From: Luidia sarsii
Lineage: Eukaryota; Echinodermata; Asteroidea; Paxillosida; Luidiidae
Reading direction: 5' to 3'
Assembly: GCA_949987565.1 (NCBI GenBank)
Contig: OX465119.1
Location: forward strand, 7,700,194 to 7,764,193
Length of the DNA stretch: 64,000 nt
Below, one piece after another: positions 1-12,600 of this stretch. A program made the translations under genes and the position numbers. Numbering within the stretch: the stretch's first letter is position 1; every line of letters begins with the position of its first letter. The notes beneath the pieces were generated by a model. It was not told where the DNA came from and made no database searches. It saw only the letters and a program-made list of their open reading frames with translations.

Positions 1-1946
1 GTCCCAAATCCCACGCAAAACTCGGACCCAACACTGTCCCATATCCCGAGCAATACCCGAGCCCCGCGCGGTCCCGAATCCTGAGCAATACCCGAGCCCC
101 ACGCGGTCCAGAATCCCGAGCAACACCGGGGCCCCACGTACGCGATCCCGAGCCCCACGCGGTCCCGAATCCCGTGCAAGACCATAGCCCCACGCGGTCC
201 CGAATCCCGTGCAACACCATAGCCCCACGCCGTCCCGAATCCTGTGCAACATCATAGCCCCACGCCGTCCCGAATCCCATACAATACCCCGAGACGCACG
301 TGGTCCCGAATCCCACGCAATACCCCGAGATGCACGTGGTCCCGAATCCCACGCAAAACTCGAACCCAACACTGTCCCGAATCCCGTGCATGCAATACAC
401 GAACCCCACCCCACACAACGCTGTACCGAATACGCTGCCATAGCAATACAAGAACCCCACCCCACACAACGCTGTACCGAATCCGCTCCCATGCAATACA
501 CGAACCCCACCCCACACAACGCTGTACCGTATCCGCTCCCGTGCAATACACGAACCCCACCCCACACAACGCGGCGCGCCGTACCGAATCCTCTGCCATA
601 GCAATACACGAACCCCACCCCACACAACGCTGTACCGAATCCGCTGCCATGCCTGCAATACACGAACCCCAACCCACCCCACGCCGTACCGAGTCCGCTC
701 CCATGCAATACACGAACCCCACCCCACACAACGCCGTACCGAATCCGCTCCCATGCAATACACGAACCCCACCCCACACAACGCTGTACCGAATCCGCTC
801 CCATGCAATACACGAACCCCACCCCACACAACGCCGTACCGAATCCGCTGCCATAGCAATACACGAACCCCACCCCACACAACGCTGTACCGAATCCGCT
901 TCCATAGCAATACACGAACCCCACCCCACGCCACGCCGTACCGAAACTCCATTCCTGGGACACCTCCCGAGCCAATTACCCGGTTCCAAACTTGGGACCG
1001 GTCCCAATCCTGGGACACCTCCCGAGCCAAATACCCGGTTCCAAAGCTGGGACACCTCCCGAGCCAAATACCCGGTTCCAAAGCTGGGACACCTCCCGAG
1101 CCAAATACCCGGTTCCAAAGCTGGGACACTTCCCGAGCCAAATACCCGGTTCCAAAGCTGGGACATTTCCCGAGCCAAATACCCGGTTCCAAACCTGGGA
1201 CACCTCCCGAGTCATTACCCGGTTCCAAATCTGGTACCTCCCCCCCGCGAAGGAACCGGGTCCGAGTCCAATGCAATCGTGCAATAGCCGAGTCCTACGC
1301 TGGAGCCGCACGAGTCCGGCCGTATGTACGTGCAGAACAATGTAAGAACACAAGTAACAAGACGAGATAAATATATCTCTGCCTAGGGAGCCAAGTGAAC
1401 CCGTCACAACCATGTGGTCTGTAAAAGAATCGCGTGATTGGGCATTGGTAGCCGATGAAATACTGATGAAATCACACATGCTTGGGAGCCCTACTCAGAC
1501 TTGCGCCGCACGGCAACACAAGTACAGTGCGTGTAGGGTGTAGTACAATGTATGCGTACAGAATAATCCACGATCGAATGGGGTCATTCAATGCGTTGCT
1601 TATTGCTGCCACGTGCAGTACCACAGTAGCAGCCTGCGTTCGATTGTTGTGAATTTACAGGCATACAAAGTAAATTGTACATGTACATGTGTCATGCACC
1701 CATTGCACTGTGCATGTACCAATCAACATTGCATAAGTTATCCATGGTTGGGGCCAGGCCATTGCGTGACTGCGTGTTCGCTAAATGTGCGCTGGGCCGC
1801 GCTGGCCACAGAGTTTGGAACCGGTTCCTCTGAAGCGGGAACCGTCCAAAGCGGGTACCTGGTTAAAAAAAAAAGCGGAACCACGGTTCCGGTTCCCATT
1901 TTGGAACCGCGATTCCACTTGGAACCGGGAGAACCGCCCAAGCTTA
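1..1946 (-). mobile_element. Non-autonomous hAT-type element filled with minisatellites (partial; inverted copy of 8785-11552)
   Basis: The right end reads ...GAACCGCCCAAGCTTA, the same TIR as the element at 8785. The sequence back to base 1 is the reverse complement of 8785 to about 10718. The other end is off the window. It contains three tandem arrays: a roughly 35-bp unit (1-360), a roughly 50-bp unit (380-950) and a 37-bp unit with CCCGGTTCCAAAGCTGGGAC (960-1230), then GGAACC/GGTTCC palindromic clusters. Bases 1947-1954 (gtacgtat) are the predicted 8-bp target duplication. Long open frames here come from the stop-poor repeats and are not genes. Confidence 0.7.
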
Positions 1947-2722
1947 GTACGTATGCAATGATTAGTAGACTTCCGCCAGCCCTTACAGTTGTTTTCTAAC
2001 AAATAAACTAATGTTTATTACATTTATACCAGTGATATTTCGAGTTTTGCGGTCAACCAAAGTACGCATACCAGATAAGAAATGTTTTTTTCTAGAATTC
2101 TAGAAAATTTGAGAAGGATTTTTCATTTCTTTCTTGAGATATTGGAAGTTCAAATTTGCCAAATCGTTCCCTTCGGCCGTGGCAGATCGAGCTAAAATGG
2201 CGGAGAAAAAGTCAAACTCGTGTTTTCCGGCCGCCTAGCGCACCCTGTAAACATCGTCAAAATTTGTCGATTTTACCCTCAAATTGAAGCCTATATTCTC
2301 CTCTTTCTATTCATACCACTGTCAACATTAATGACTAAGGGATAAATATTAAATTAAATGAAAACAACATTCGGAGACGAACGATGGAAGTAATGCATTT
2401 TAGTTATGACCGATTTCCCTTCGCGACGTTAACTAGGTTGGCAAGTCTAGGTTTGGTTTCCGCCTCTAAGTAAAGCCATAGCGACACTACAGGAGCTGTA
2501 GGGCCGAAACCAGCCTACGCACTGCAAGTGACATGACAAAACCCATCTTTGCACGCTGTATACTGCACAGTGCACATGCACAGCGGCCGCAAGGCTGCAT
2601 ACGATCGAGTACGCTGCGCTACTCAAGCCTGATCGGAACTTCGTACTTCCAGGAGTTTTAGCGAGACGGTCACTCACGCTACAAAAAAGTGCAATTTATT
2701 TCAATACCGAAACAAAACATGA
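1947..2722 (+). repeat. Dispersed repeat A, copy 1
   Basis: It is the reverse complement of 6185-6918 with scattered mismatches. Shared landmarks are the palindrome TTTTCTAGAATTCTAGAAAA, CCGATTTCCCTTCG and GTAGGCTGGTTTCGGCCCTA. No coding frame is shared. The hAT-type element at 1-1946 appears to sit inside it, because copy 2 continues past the junction. Confidence 0.7.
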
Positions 2723-3502
2723 ATTGGGATGATAATGGGTTTCTTTCTTTGTCGTTGGAATTGAGTGGGTTTTTTCTTTTGTTTTTCATAGAAAAAAATC
2801 GCTCTCCTTAAATCAACAAAGTGAATTAAGGAGAGCAATTTTTAGCGCTCCTCGTATTTATTAAAATGAAGGCCTGAAGTGCTTTCAGTGGTTGCGGGCG
2901 TGCATTGGAAGTGCACGGCGTGTGGGCGATTGTGACACTTTGTGTGCATGTGCGCAGTTGCTTGGCCGTTGCTATGGTGGGCGTGGCCTACTGGATCAGT
3001 GTATTCAGACACAACCCATCTTTGGCTTTTTGACAAACGGGCGAGTGCATCCATGCAGCAGAAACGATGCATTTTGGAAAAAGCGCATGAAAAGGTTTTT
3101 CAGACACTTTCTTCTGGTCTATGAGGTAAACAGCATGACACTGATTCCTGTCTTGTAGTGTGTTTATGCAATGATTACATTTGAGAGGAAGGTTTGTGGT
3201 GATACCAAGTAAAACATCTCTTTTACATGGTGTCACCACTTGGTACTTGCAAACCTTCAAATCTTATCTAATTATTAAATGTGTAAACGAATTGCCACTA
3301 TGTGCAAATACTGATGCTACAAAGCATGAATCTACATGCAATCAGCAACATTCCCATATAACCCTGTATACCACGACTCATACAGATGTGAACAGTCAAC
3401 ATGTACATCAAGAAGTAGCCTTGCTCTGATTGCAAAGTCAGAGGGAGACCTGAGGGTGGCTAGACAATGCAGCCAGGGGTTCAGGGAGACCATTGCACTC
3501 AC
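2723..3502. other. Region downstream of IFT52 exon 13, no recognised gene
   Basis: It contains a short inverted repeat around 3181-3255 (GGTTTGTGGTGATACCA ... TGGTGTCACCACTTGG). This resembles the hairpin-repeat flank GGTTTGCGGTGACACCATG at 5682-5700. The terminal IFT52 exon would be expected here or further left but was not recognised. Confidence 0.4.
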
Positions 3503-3648
3503 CTGATTCAGCTTCTTGAACTCCACTACCTGGGCAAAGATGTGCTCCAGTATGTGCTTGGCATCGCGGCTATCTGCTGGCAGCTTGTTACTGACGCCAA
3601 GTATTTCCCCACACTCACGCACATAGTACTCCAAATCCTCATCATTAC
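3503..3648 (-). CDS. IFT52: IFT52 exon 13
   Basis: 146 nt, acceptor CTCAG|GTAA, donor CAG|GTGAGT, phase 1 in and phase 0 out. It encodes NDEDLEYYVRECGEILGVSN, then KLPADSRDAKHILEHIFAQV and VEFKKLNQ, the C-terminal helical region. A proper donor follows, so at least one more exon is expected. Human carries a final acidic exon of about 15 residues. I found no convincing match between 1 and 3500, so it may lie beyond the left edge. Confidence 0.96.
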
Positions 3649-6600
3649 CTGAGGAAAGAAAAGTGAAGGATGAGAAGGCTGTTTCCTCTCAGCTAGTTGA
3701 GAATGATTCAAACTTCAACGTAGGAATGGAGGGCCCTTAATGGGTAGCCAGTTTGCGCCAGACCCATTTCCAGTGCCCATGACTGCCATACAGGTGTTTT
3801 TAACAGTGTCATTTTCAAAACTCGCTAATCAGTCAGGAACAATATATAAGAGCACACTATGTGAGCAAGTGAGTCAAACCTGGTACAATGCAGACGTCGG
3901 TATGGTCTTTATCGAGGGATTAATTGCCAGAATATGGGCCCATTGTACATTGTCAATGGAACGTAGCGCAACTGTGTGTGCGTAGTGTGCCCCTGTACTG
4001 ACAGACTTTGACAGCAGACTAACTTCCACTCCAGACAGTCAAATCTTTGAGGTGGTCGGCCCCAACTGAGCGTACAGTTTGCGGTGAAGGCAGTGGGTGG
4101 AATTCCACTGACTGACGACCGTTGAGCTGTGGGACATGCCAACACACTGTCTCCCCTGACAGTGCGCTATCACTCGATCATCCATAGTAAAGTCCCATGA
4201 TGGCGCACTTGTTGCCGCTAATCTGGCAATTCATGTGTTAACTTGCATTAAAACAGGTCTTTGTCACGCTACATATTGCTTTGTCCTAGAGGCTAAAAAG
4301 AGTCTTTGTTTGAAACTCAGACAATAGTGGTGCCCAGATTGGGAGAGCCCGGAGCATAGTAACACCAGTGGCACTCTGAATTTAGAGGACCTGGCACGCT
4401 GGTTGAATGCTTCTGACTGACACCCCAACCCCAGGAAAGATAGTTGACTATGTACAGGCATGGTTCCAATCATGTATCAGTGTATACAGACTAGTTAAGA
4501 TGTGGATGGATATGTACAAAGAAGCTCAGGCTGTATAGATGTGTGTACACTTCCTTGTTTTGGTCTGTGTGCCTCTATCAAGAAGAAGTCATACAGTGGA
4601 TCTTACATTTATTGGTTATTTGTGCAAGTCGCACTTTTTCCGAGGAGAATGATTCATCCAGATCAAACAAGTCCAAGGCCGGTGGGGGGAGCTCTCTGAA
4701 AGCTGGGGGGAATACCTGGTAATGAGAACCATGCAATAACTGTCACTATCCCAGCGTACAAAGACAAGGAATAAATCACAAATGCATGACACTAAAACAT
4801 CAACTCAGCTCACAGCCTAATGTTTTGATCCTAGCAGGACCTTTCTCATTCTGCCTTTGAGAAAGGTCCTGCTTGTATCAAAATGTCATGCCCTTTAAAT
4901 GTTAAAGCTAAGCAGTTTTCAAAATTTGGTAATAGTCAAAAATTTGTTTCCCTATAGACTAGAGTTAAAGGTCTGAACATGGTCAACCTTTGGCCTATCC
5001 AGTGTGCGTTGATACACAGATACATGTACACAACTGGCCTTACTTCCTCACTGTTTCAGTGATAATGTTGACACGAATGGCAGGATCCATTGCTGTGATT
5101 CATTAAGCCAAATGACAGCTCAAAGCCAAAGTACAATAACCAAACCTTATTTCTTATAGTGACACTCGTACAATTAAATAGTGTCACTATAAGTATAAGA
5201 AATTAAAACAATGAACAGGAGATGTAGATAAAAGTGACGGGTACCAAATGACTTGAGTGCAAAGTGACTTGGGTACAAGGTGACTTTGGTTCAAAGTGAC
5301 TTGGGTACGAAGTGACTTGGATACAAAGTGACTTGGGTACAAAGTGACCTGTGTACAAAGTGACCTGTGTACAAAGTGACCTGTGTACAAAGTGACCTGT
5401 GTACAAAGTGACCTGTGTACAAAGTGACCTTGGTACAAAGTGACTTGGGTACGAAGTGAATTGGATACAAAGTGACTTGGGTACAAAGTGACCTGTGTAC
5501 AAAGTGACCTGGGTACAAAGTGACTTGTGTACTAAGTGACTTTGGTTCAAAGTGACTTGGGTACGAAGTGAATTGGATACAAAATGACTTGGGTACAAAA
5601 ATGACCGACAGCCAATTCGAACAATGTTTTAGTAAATAAGACTTAAGGCTTTGCATGGTGGGGGAATCAATACAGGAAAGGTTTGCGGTGACACCATGTA
5701 TAAGGTCTCTTAAAGAAGAGGTGTGGTTCTGAAAAGAACCTGAGTGGTAACTCGACGTTTCGACCAGTATGCTCTGGCCCTCATCAGGTCGAAACGTCGA
5801 GTTACCACTCAGGCTCTTTACAGAACCACACCTCTTCTTTAAGAGACCTTGTCACCGCAAACCTTTCCTATAATGTTTTAGTAGTGTGAAAACGGATAAA
5901 AAATTTAATAAAGAGAAATTAAAACTAAAGGTTCATTAAGCAGGGGATGATTTTCAAGTACTGTGCAACAGGTCTAGTCACTGAAGAATCTTACTCAACC
6001 TGTGTCCTGAACATATTGTGCACAGATGTATATTATGCATGCACCCATGTATATTGATCAACAGTGTTATAGCTACGCTGGTCGGCGGTGGACGGGGCCG
6101 ACCACTACGGCTAACTTCCGTCCACCACTCCTGGTGAAAAACAATGCTTCCGACCGGCACTATGTTCACCCCGTTATTAACCCAATTTATGTTTGGTTTC
6201 GGTAGTAAAATAAATTGTACTTTTTTGTAGCGTAACCGTCTCCCTAATACTTGTTCTGGAAGTTCCGATCAGGCTTGAGTAGCGCAGCGTGATCGTAGTT
6301 GTAACTCGTATGCAGCCATGCGGTCGCTGTGCACGTGCACTGTGCAGTATACAGTGTGTGCAAAGACGTGTTGTGTCATGTCACATGTGCCGCGTGTAGG
6401 CTGGTTTCGGCCCTACTGCTCCTGTAGTGTCGCGCTATGGCTTTACCAAGAGGCGGAAACCACACCTAGACTTGCCAACTTCGATAACGTCACGAAGGGA
6501 AATCGGTCATAACTAAAATACGCTGCTTTCACCGTTTGTCTCCGAATGTTGTTTCCGCGTAGTTTAATATTATTCCCTTTGTTATTAATTTGGATAGTGG

Positions 6601-9600
6601 TACAAAATGTATGAATAAAAAGCAGAGAATACAGGCTTCAATTTGAGGGTAAAATTGACAAATTTGGACAGTTTGACTTTTTTTTTTCAGTCATTTTGGC
6701 TCGATCTACCGCGGCCGCACGGAGCGATTTTGCAATTTTCAACTTCCGATATCTCAAGAAATGAATAAAAATCCTTCTTAAATTTTCTAGAATTCTAGAA
6801 AATACACTTTGGTTGACCCCGATACTTGAAACATCGCTAGTATAACTGTAATAAACATTAGTTTTTTTGTCGGAAAACAACTGTAAGGGCTGGCGGAAGT
6901 CTACTAATCATTGCACATGTACCGAGTGCACACACAGTCATTATTCTTCAAGTTTTGTTGTTCAGTTTACTTGTTTATTAATGATTTATACACTGTACAT
7001 GACTAACAACAAAACTTGCAGTAAAGTTAATTTGATTAATTAATTAATCAATTTAATGTAATTAATTAATTTAATTTAACAGTACATGTAATACAAGTTT
7101 TGTTGCTATCATTTTGACCGCAGTCGCTAATCGCAAGGCTTCGTTCACAAGAACGACTTCTTGTTGGTGAAATTTGAACCACCACTAGAAATACCCTAGC
7201 TATAACACTGTTGATCAAGTCCCTCATGTTGTGGGCATGAAGCTTTGTTCTGTATCAGCATAATGCAAACATGCATTGTTTACATGAAATGTCACAAATA
7301 AACTGATGGAATTAAAGCTTGCAATGCTATTCAGTCATCAAGTGTAATATTTATGTACTGATTGTGTAAGAACAAGATTGTGTAGAAAGCTGGTCCAGTG
7401 TGGTCACACAGTGCACAAAACCAATGCAGAAATCACTAGACTCAGTCCAAACTCTAGCGGATATATGTCAATGCCTGTTGAGTGTTTGTCTGCAATGTAT
7501 TTGTTATGCATGGGACTTACGGCTGGTTGTAGCGATGGGAGAGGGGTCTCAAACTGCGGCTGAATCAAGGCTAGCTGTTCATGCTTCACTCCCAGATGCT
7601 CAAATGACCTGTCCACCAAACACACACCACAAACCAGTATCAATTGCAATGAACAAAGTCAAGCTACATGGACTGTAGTGTCAGATATTACACAAACAAT
7701 GCAGTACCTAACAAACAATGCAGTACCATACATGAGTCTTACCGGACAAATTACCGATAAAGGAGACGCTTGTGCAACATTACAAAGTAATATAATGAAA
7801 AGACTATCTTGGTTAAACTGCAATAGCAATTACATGTACATCTCTATGTGAAATTTACCACTTCTGCTTTGCATTAAAGGCATCACTCACATAGTATACT
7901 ATATGACTCTTTCAATATCAATTCCATCCATTCATCATGACAGCCTGAAACTCAACTTCTTGAATTGCACTAAAAACTTAAGACCCATACTGGTATTTTC
8001 AATATATAAACAAATATCCCTATTGATAAGTGCTTCAATGGATGCTTGTAAGGGAGACGTGTTGATGGAGAAGCTGTCAAATTGGCTCCTGGGAAGCATT
8101 TAGAAACATGAGCATTTGTAAATTGGGAGTGGAATTTCTTCTAAAATGGAGAGAGGTGTTACAGGTTGCAGAAGGGCAATGGTGGTTGAAGTTCAATTAC
8201 AGCTTTATTAAGAATACATGAAATAAATACATTTACAGATGACTTGATGCCAACAACCATGACATGTCTGATCTCTGAACCATCTCCATGCCATGTCAAC
8301 AGAGGGCAGCAGACAGGCAGAGTAGCCTACCTGATAACCTTGGGCACTGTTGTCGTGTCCAGCCTGTACAGGTCGCTGCTAAACAGCGAGTTGAAGTCTC
8401 GCGGGGTGTCATCGTTCTCCTGAAGACAACAGCGAAGGTTGTCCGCCAACTTCGCCGTGTCGGGCAACATGTTGTAATCAGAAATCTATCCATCAAACCA
8501 GAACAGAAAACTGTGTGTGACCCCAAGCTGCTCAAATAACAATTAACTCTATAATTATGAAGCTGGTTTCATTTTAAAGTAAACAAAGTAAAGGAAAAGT
8601 GACAAGGATCATCTTCAATCCTTTGAAAAATGGCAAAGAAAACTTGACAGGGCCAAGACCTGAGACCTCTGGTGTTTTTTCCAGTGCCCATGACAACTAT
8701 TCAATGCATCATTTTCAAATCTCGCTAAAACAATATAAAAGAATACATTTCTGTAAAATAAATCAATAAGGGCATACTATGGGTTAAGCTTGGGCGATTC
8801 TCCCGGTTCCAAGTGGAACCGCGGTTCCAAAATGGGAACCGGAACCGTGGTTCCGCTTTTTTTTGGAACCGGGTACCCGCTTTGGATGGTTCCCGCTTAA
8901 GAGGAACCGGTTCCAAACTCTGTGGCCAGCGCGGCCCAGCGCACATTTAGCGAACACGCAGTCACGCAATGGCCTGGCCCCAACCATGGATAACTTATGC
9001 AATGTTGATTTGTACATGCACAGTGCAATGGGTGCATGACACATGTACATGTACAATTTACTTTGTATGCCTGTAAATTCACAACAATCGAACGCAGGCT
9101 GCTACTGTGGTACTGCACGTGGCAGCAATAAGCAACGCATTGAATGACCCCATTCGATCGTGGATTATTCTGTACGCATACATTGTACTACACCCTACAC
9201 GCACTGTACTTGTGTTGCCGTGCGGCGCAAGTCTGAGTAGGGCTCCCAAGCATGTGTGATTTCATCAGTATTTCATCGGCTACCAATGCCCAATCACGCG
9301 ATTCTTTTACAGACCACATGGTTGTGACGGGTTCACTTGGCTCCCTAGGCAGAGATATATTTATCTCGTCTTGTTACTTGTGTTCTTACATTGTTCTGCA
9401 CGTACATACGGCCGGACTCGCGCGGCTCCAGCGTAGGACTCGGCTATTGCACGATTGCATTGGACTCGGACCCGGTTCCTTCGCGGGGGGGAGGTACCAG
9501 ATTTGGAACCGGGTAATGACTCGGGAGGTGTCCCAGGTTTGGAACCGGGTATTTGGCTCGGGAAATGTCCCAGCTTTGGAACCGGGTATTTGGCTCGGGA

Positions 9601-12600
9601 AGTGTCCCAGCTTTGGAACCGGGTATTTGGCTCGGGAGGTGTCCCAGCTTTGGAACCGGGTATTTGGCTCGGGAGGTGTCCCAGCTTTGGAACCGGGTAT
9701 TTGGCTCGGGAGGTGTCCCAGGATTGGGACCGGTCCCAAGTTTGGAACCGGGTAATTGGCTCGGGAGGTGTCCCAGGAATGGAGTTTCGGTACGGCGTGG
9801 CGTGGGGTGGGGTTCGTGTATTGCTATGGCAGCGGATTCGGTACAGCGTTGTGTGGGGTGGGGTTCGTGTATTGCTATGGCAGCGGATTCGGTACGGCGT
9901 TGTGTGGGGTGGGGTTCGTGTATTGCATGGGAGCGGATTCGGTACAGCGTTGTGTGGGGTGGGGTTCGTGTATTGCATGGGAGCGGATTCGGTACGGCGT
10001 TGTGTGGGGTGGGGTTCGTGTATTGCATGGGAGCGGACTCGGTACGGCGTGGGGTGGGTTGGGGTTCGTGTATTGCAGGCATGGCAGCGGATTCGGTACA
10101 GCGTTGTGTGGGGTGGGGTTCGTGTATTGCTATGGCAGAGGATTCGGTACGGCGCGCCGCGTTGTGTGGGGTGGGGTTCGTGTATTGCACGGGAGCGGAT
10201 ACGGTACAGCGTTGTGTGGGGTGGGGTTCGTGTATTGCATGAGAGCGGATTCGGTACAGCGTTGTGTGGGGTGGGGTTCGTGTATTGCTATGGCAGCGTA
10301 TTCGGTACAGCGTTGTGTGGGGTTGGGTTCGTGTATTGCATGCATGGGATTCGGGACAGTGTTGGGTTCGAGTTTTGCGTGGGATTCGGGACCACGTGCA
10401 TCACGGGGTATTGCGTGGGATTCGGGACCACGTGCGTCTCGGGGTATTGTATGGGATTCGGGACGGCGTGGGGCTATGATGTTGCACAGGATTCGGGACG
10501 GCGTGGGGCTATGGTGTTGCACGGGATTCGGGACCGCGTGGGGCTATGGTCTTGCAAAGGATTCGGGACCGCGTGGGGCTCGGGATCGCGTACGTGGGGC
10601 CCCGGTGTTGCTCGGGATTCTGGACTGCGTGGGGCTCGGGTATTGCTCAGGATTCGGGACCGCGCGGGGCTCGGGTATTGGACAGTGTTGGGTCCGAGTT
10701 TTGCGTGGGATTTGGGACCGACACGGCTATTTGCGCTAGCTGTCGGCTCCAGCGATTGCTGGTGTTTGAATCGGGGACTGCAGGCGTTGGAATCGAGGAC
10801 TCGGGAAGTAGCCACGTGGTACATTTTGTCTGTAGCGTACCTGCCAAAGTTATCCATGTTACCTGGCCAACCATGCTGGCGCGCGTCCAATAAACAACCA
10901 AAAGGTAATGGCTTGACCCTTCCACTTTCTACGGGTGAATTTACTCAAAGGGTTTTATTCCCTGTTCTTAATATGCCATGCAGAATTGCTTTTGAATAGA
11001 GGATCGTAAAATCTAAACATGTTTTCAATTCTAAATCTATATCAATCTACGGTTTATTCATCGGTCTACAGAATTTTTTTTTTTTTTCCATCGAAATGAA
11101 ATCAAATCACCCCTTTTTTAAGAATGGGAAGATTTTAAGAATGGAAAATTGGGTTTGGATGATTCCATTCGTTTAACGGTTTCGTTATTGAACCGCGTTG
11201 TATTTTCCGTTAAAAATATTGGGCAAATGAGCAGCCAAACAATTCAAGCAAATCTTTTAAACATGTCTCATACATCCTATTGATACATAAATGACAATCA
11301 GACTGCCAAACCAGCATTCGGTATACTTTATCAATGCATTGAAGCAAAATTAAGTCGCCATAAAAGACGCGCATGTAGTTGAACCTTCCAAGCTCATGGC
11401 GGCGTCTGCGAAACCGCGCTCACTGAGGTCTTTTTGTTTTTTATTAAATCTTATGTTTTTCTTTGTTTTTTAGGAACCGGTTCTATCTCGGAACCGCGGT
11501 TCCTAACTGGAACCGGAACCGGTTCCCAAAATCCTGGAACCGCCCAAGCCTACTATGGGTACAAGAGAGTAAAACCTGGCACAATTCGGACATCAATGTG
11601 GCTTTTGTCAAGAGATAATCCATTTGAAAAAGGGCCCATTGTGTGTCGTCAATGGAGCGTAGCGCAACGTGTGTGTCTGTGCGTGTACGATACTGACGGT
11701 CCCTGATTGTAGAATAGCCTCCACTCCAGGCAGTCAAAACTTTGAGTTGGTCAGCCCAACTGAGCGTACAGAAACTTGCTGGGACAGCCATCCCTTTCTT
11801 GCTCAAATAATTGTTTGGGCTTGGGAGAGTTCATGCTATGTGGATAGCCATGGGGCTCACCTCTGGGTCCTCTGCATCAATGGCATTGAGGGTGACATTG
11901 TCCGTAGTCAGCCATTGGAAGATTACGTCCATGATCTTAGCATTCTCCTCCTTGTCCAGGTACTGGTCACTGAACATGTGAGCAGAGCCCAGCACAGCTA
12001 GCTTGCCCTTGGAATACTGTGAGCCAAGATGGAAACAAAATACAAAGGAGTGGAAGTCCAAAAAAAAAGACAGGAGACCGGAGCATGAAACTACAGCGGA
12101 ATAAGAGGTACTGAGCAGGACTGAAAAACTTGAATTCTGAGCTGAATATTTTTTTTGTTTTACTGCATCCACTTTGCATGATCCCTGAAATACTGCTGCC
12201 AGGTAAACTACAAATCATTGTTTGCATGCGAATGATAATGAGGGTGTAATCCCTGGAGATATATAGCAGTCAATGGTTAAATGCTTGACTGGTGCTCCTA
12301 CACCAGCAAAGCCTAGCCGACTATTAGGGAAGGCCACCATCTAAGGGCTGGATAGCTCAGATGGTAAGAGAGTATGTTATAAGTCAGAGTCCCAGTCCAG
12401 TTAATTTATCTTTGCTATTTTTTCAATTGTTCAAAAAAATTCCCAGTCAGTTTTTCTTTCCTCTGCTAGACTGAATCTGATTGTAGTATCTGAACAAGAA
12501 TTGACTCTATTGGAACTACAACTCACATCAATAAAATAGGGTTACCAGCTGTTGTCTGGTGTGAATGTCATACTAAACGTAGGTAGGCAATACTCTGACT

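Noticed and set aside
2988..3128. Candidate last exon of IFT52 on the minus strand after an AG at about 3113
   Set aside because: The encoded sequence bears no resemblance to the acidic IFT52 C-terminus and lies in repeat-like DNA.
9455..10999. 514-codon open frame and its companions (also 244-1287 and 252-1178)
   Set aside because: They follow stop-poor tandem repeats inside the hAT-type element, are open in several frames on both strands, and have repeat-only composition.
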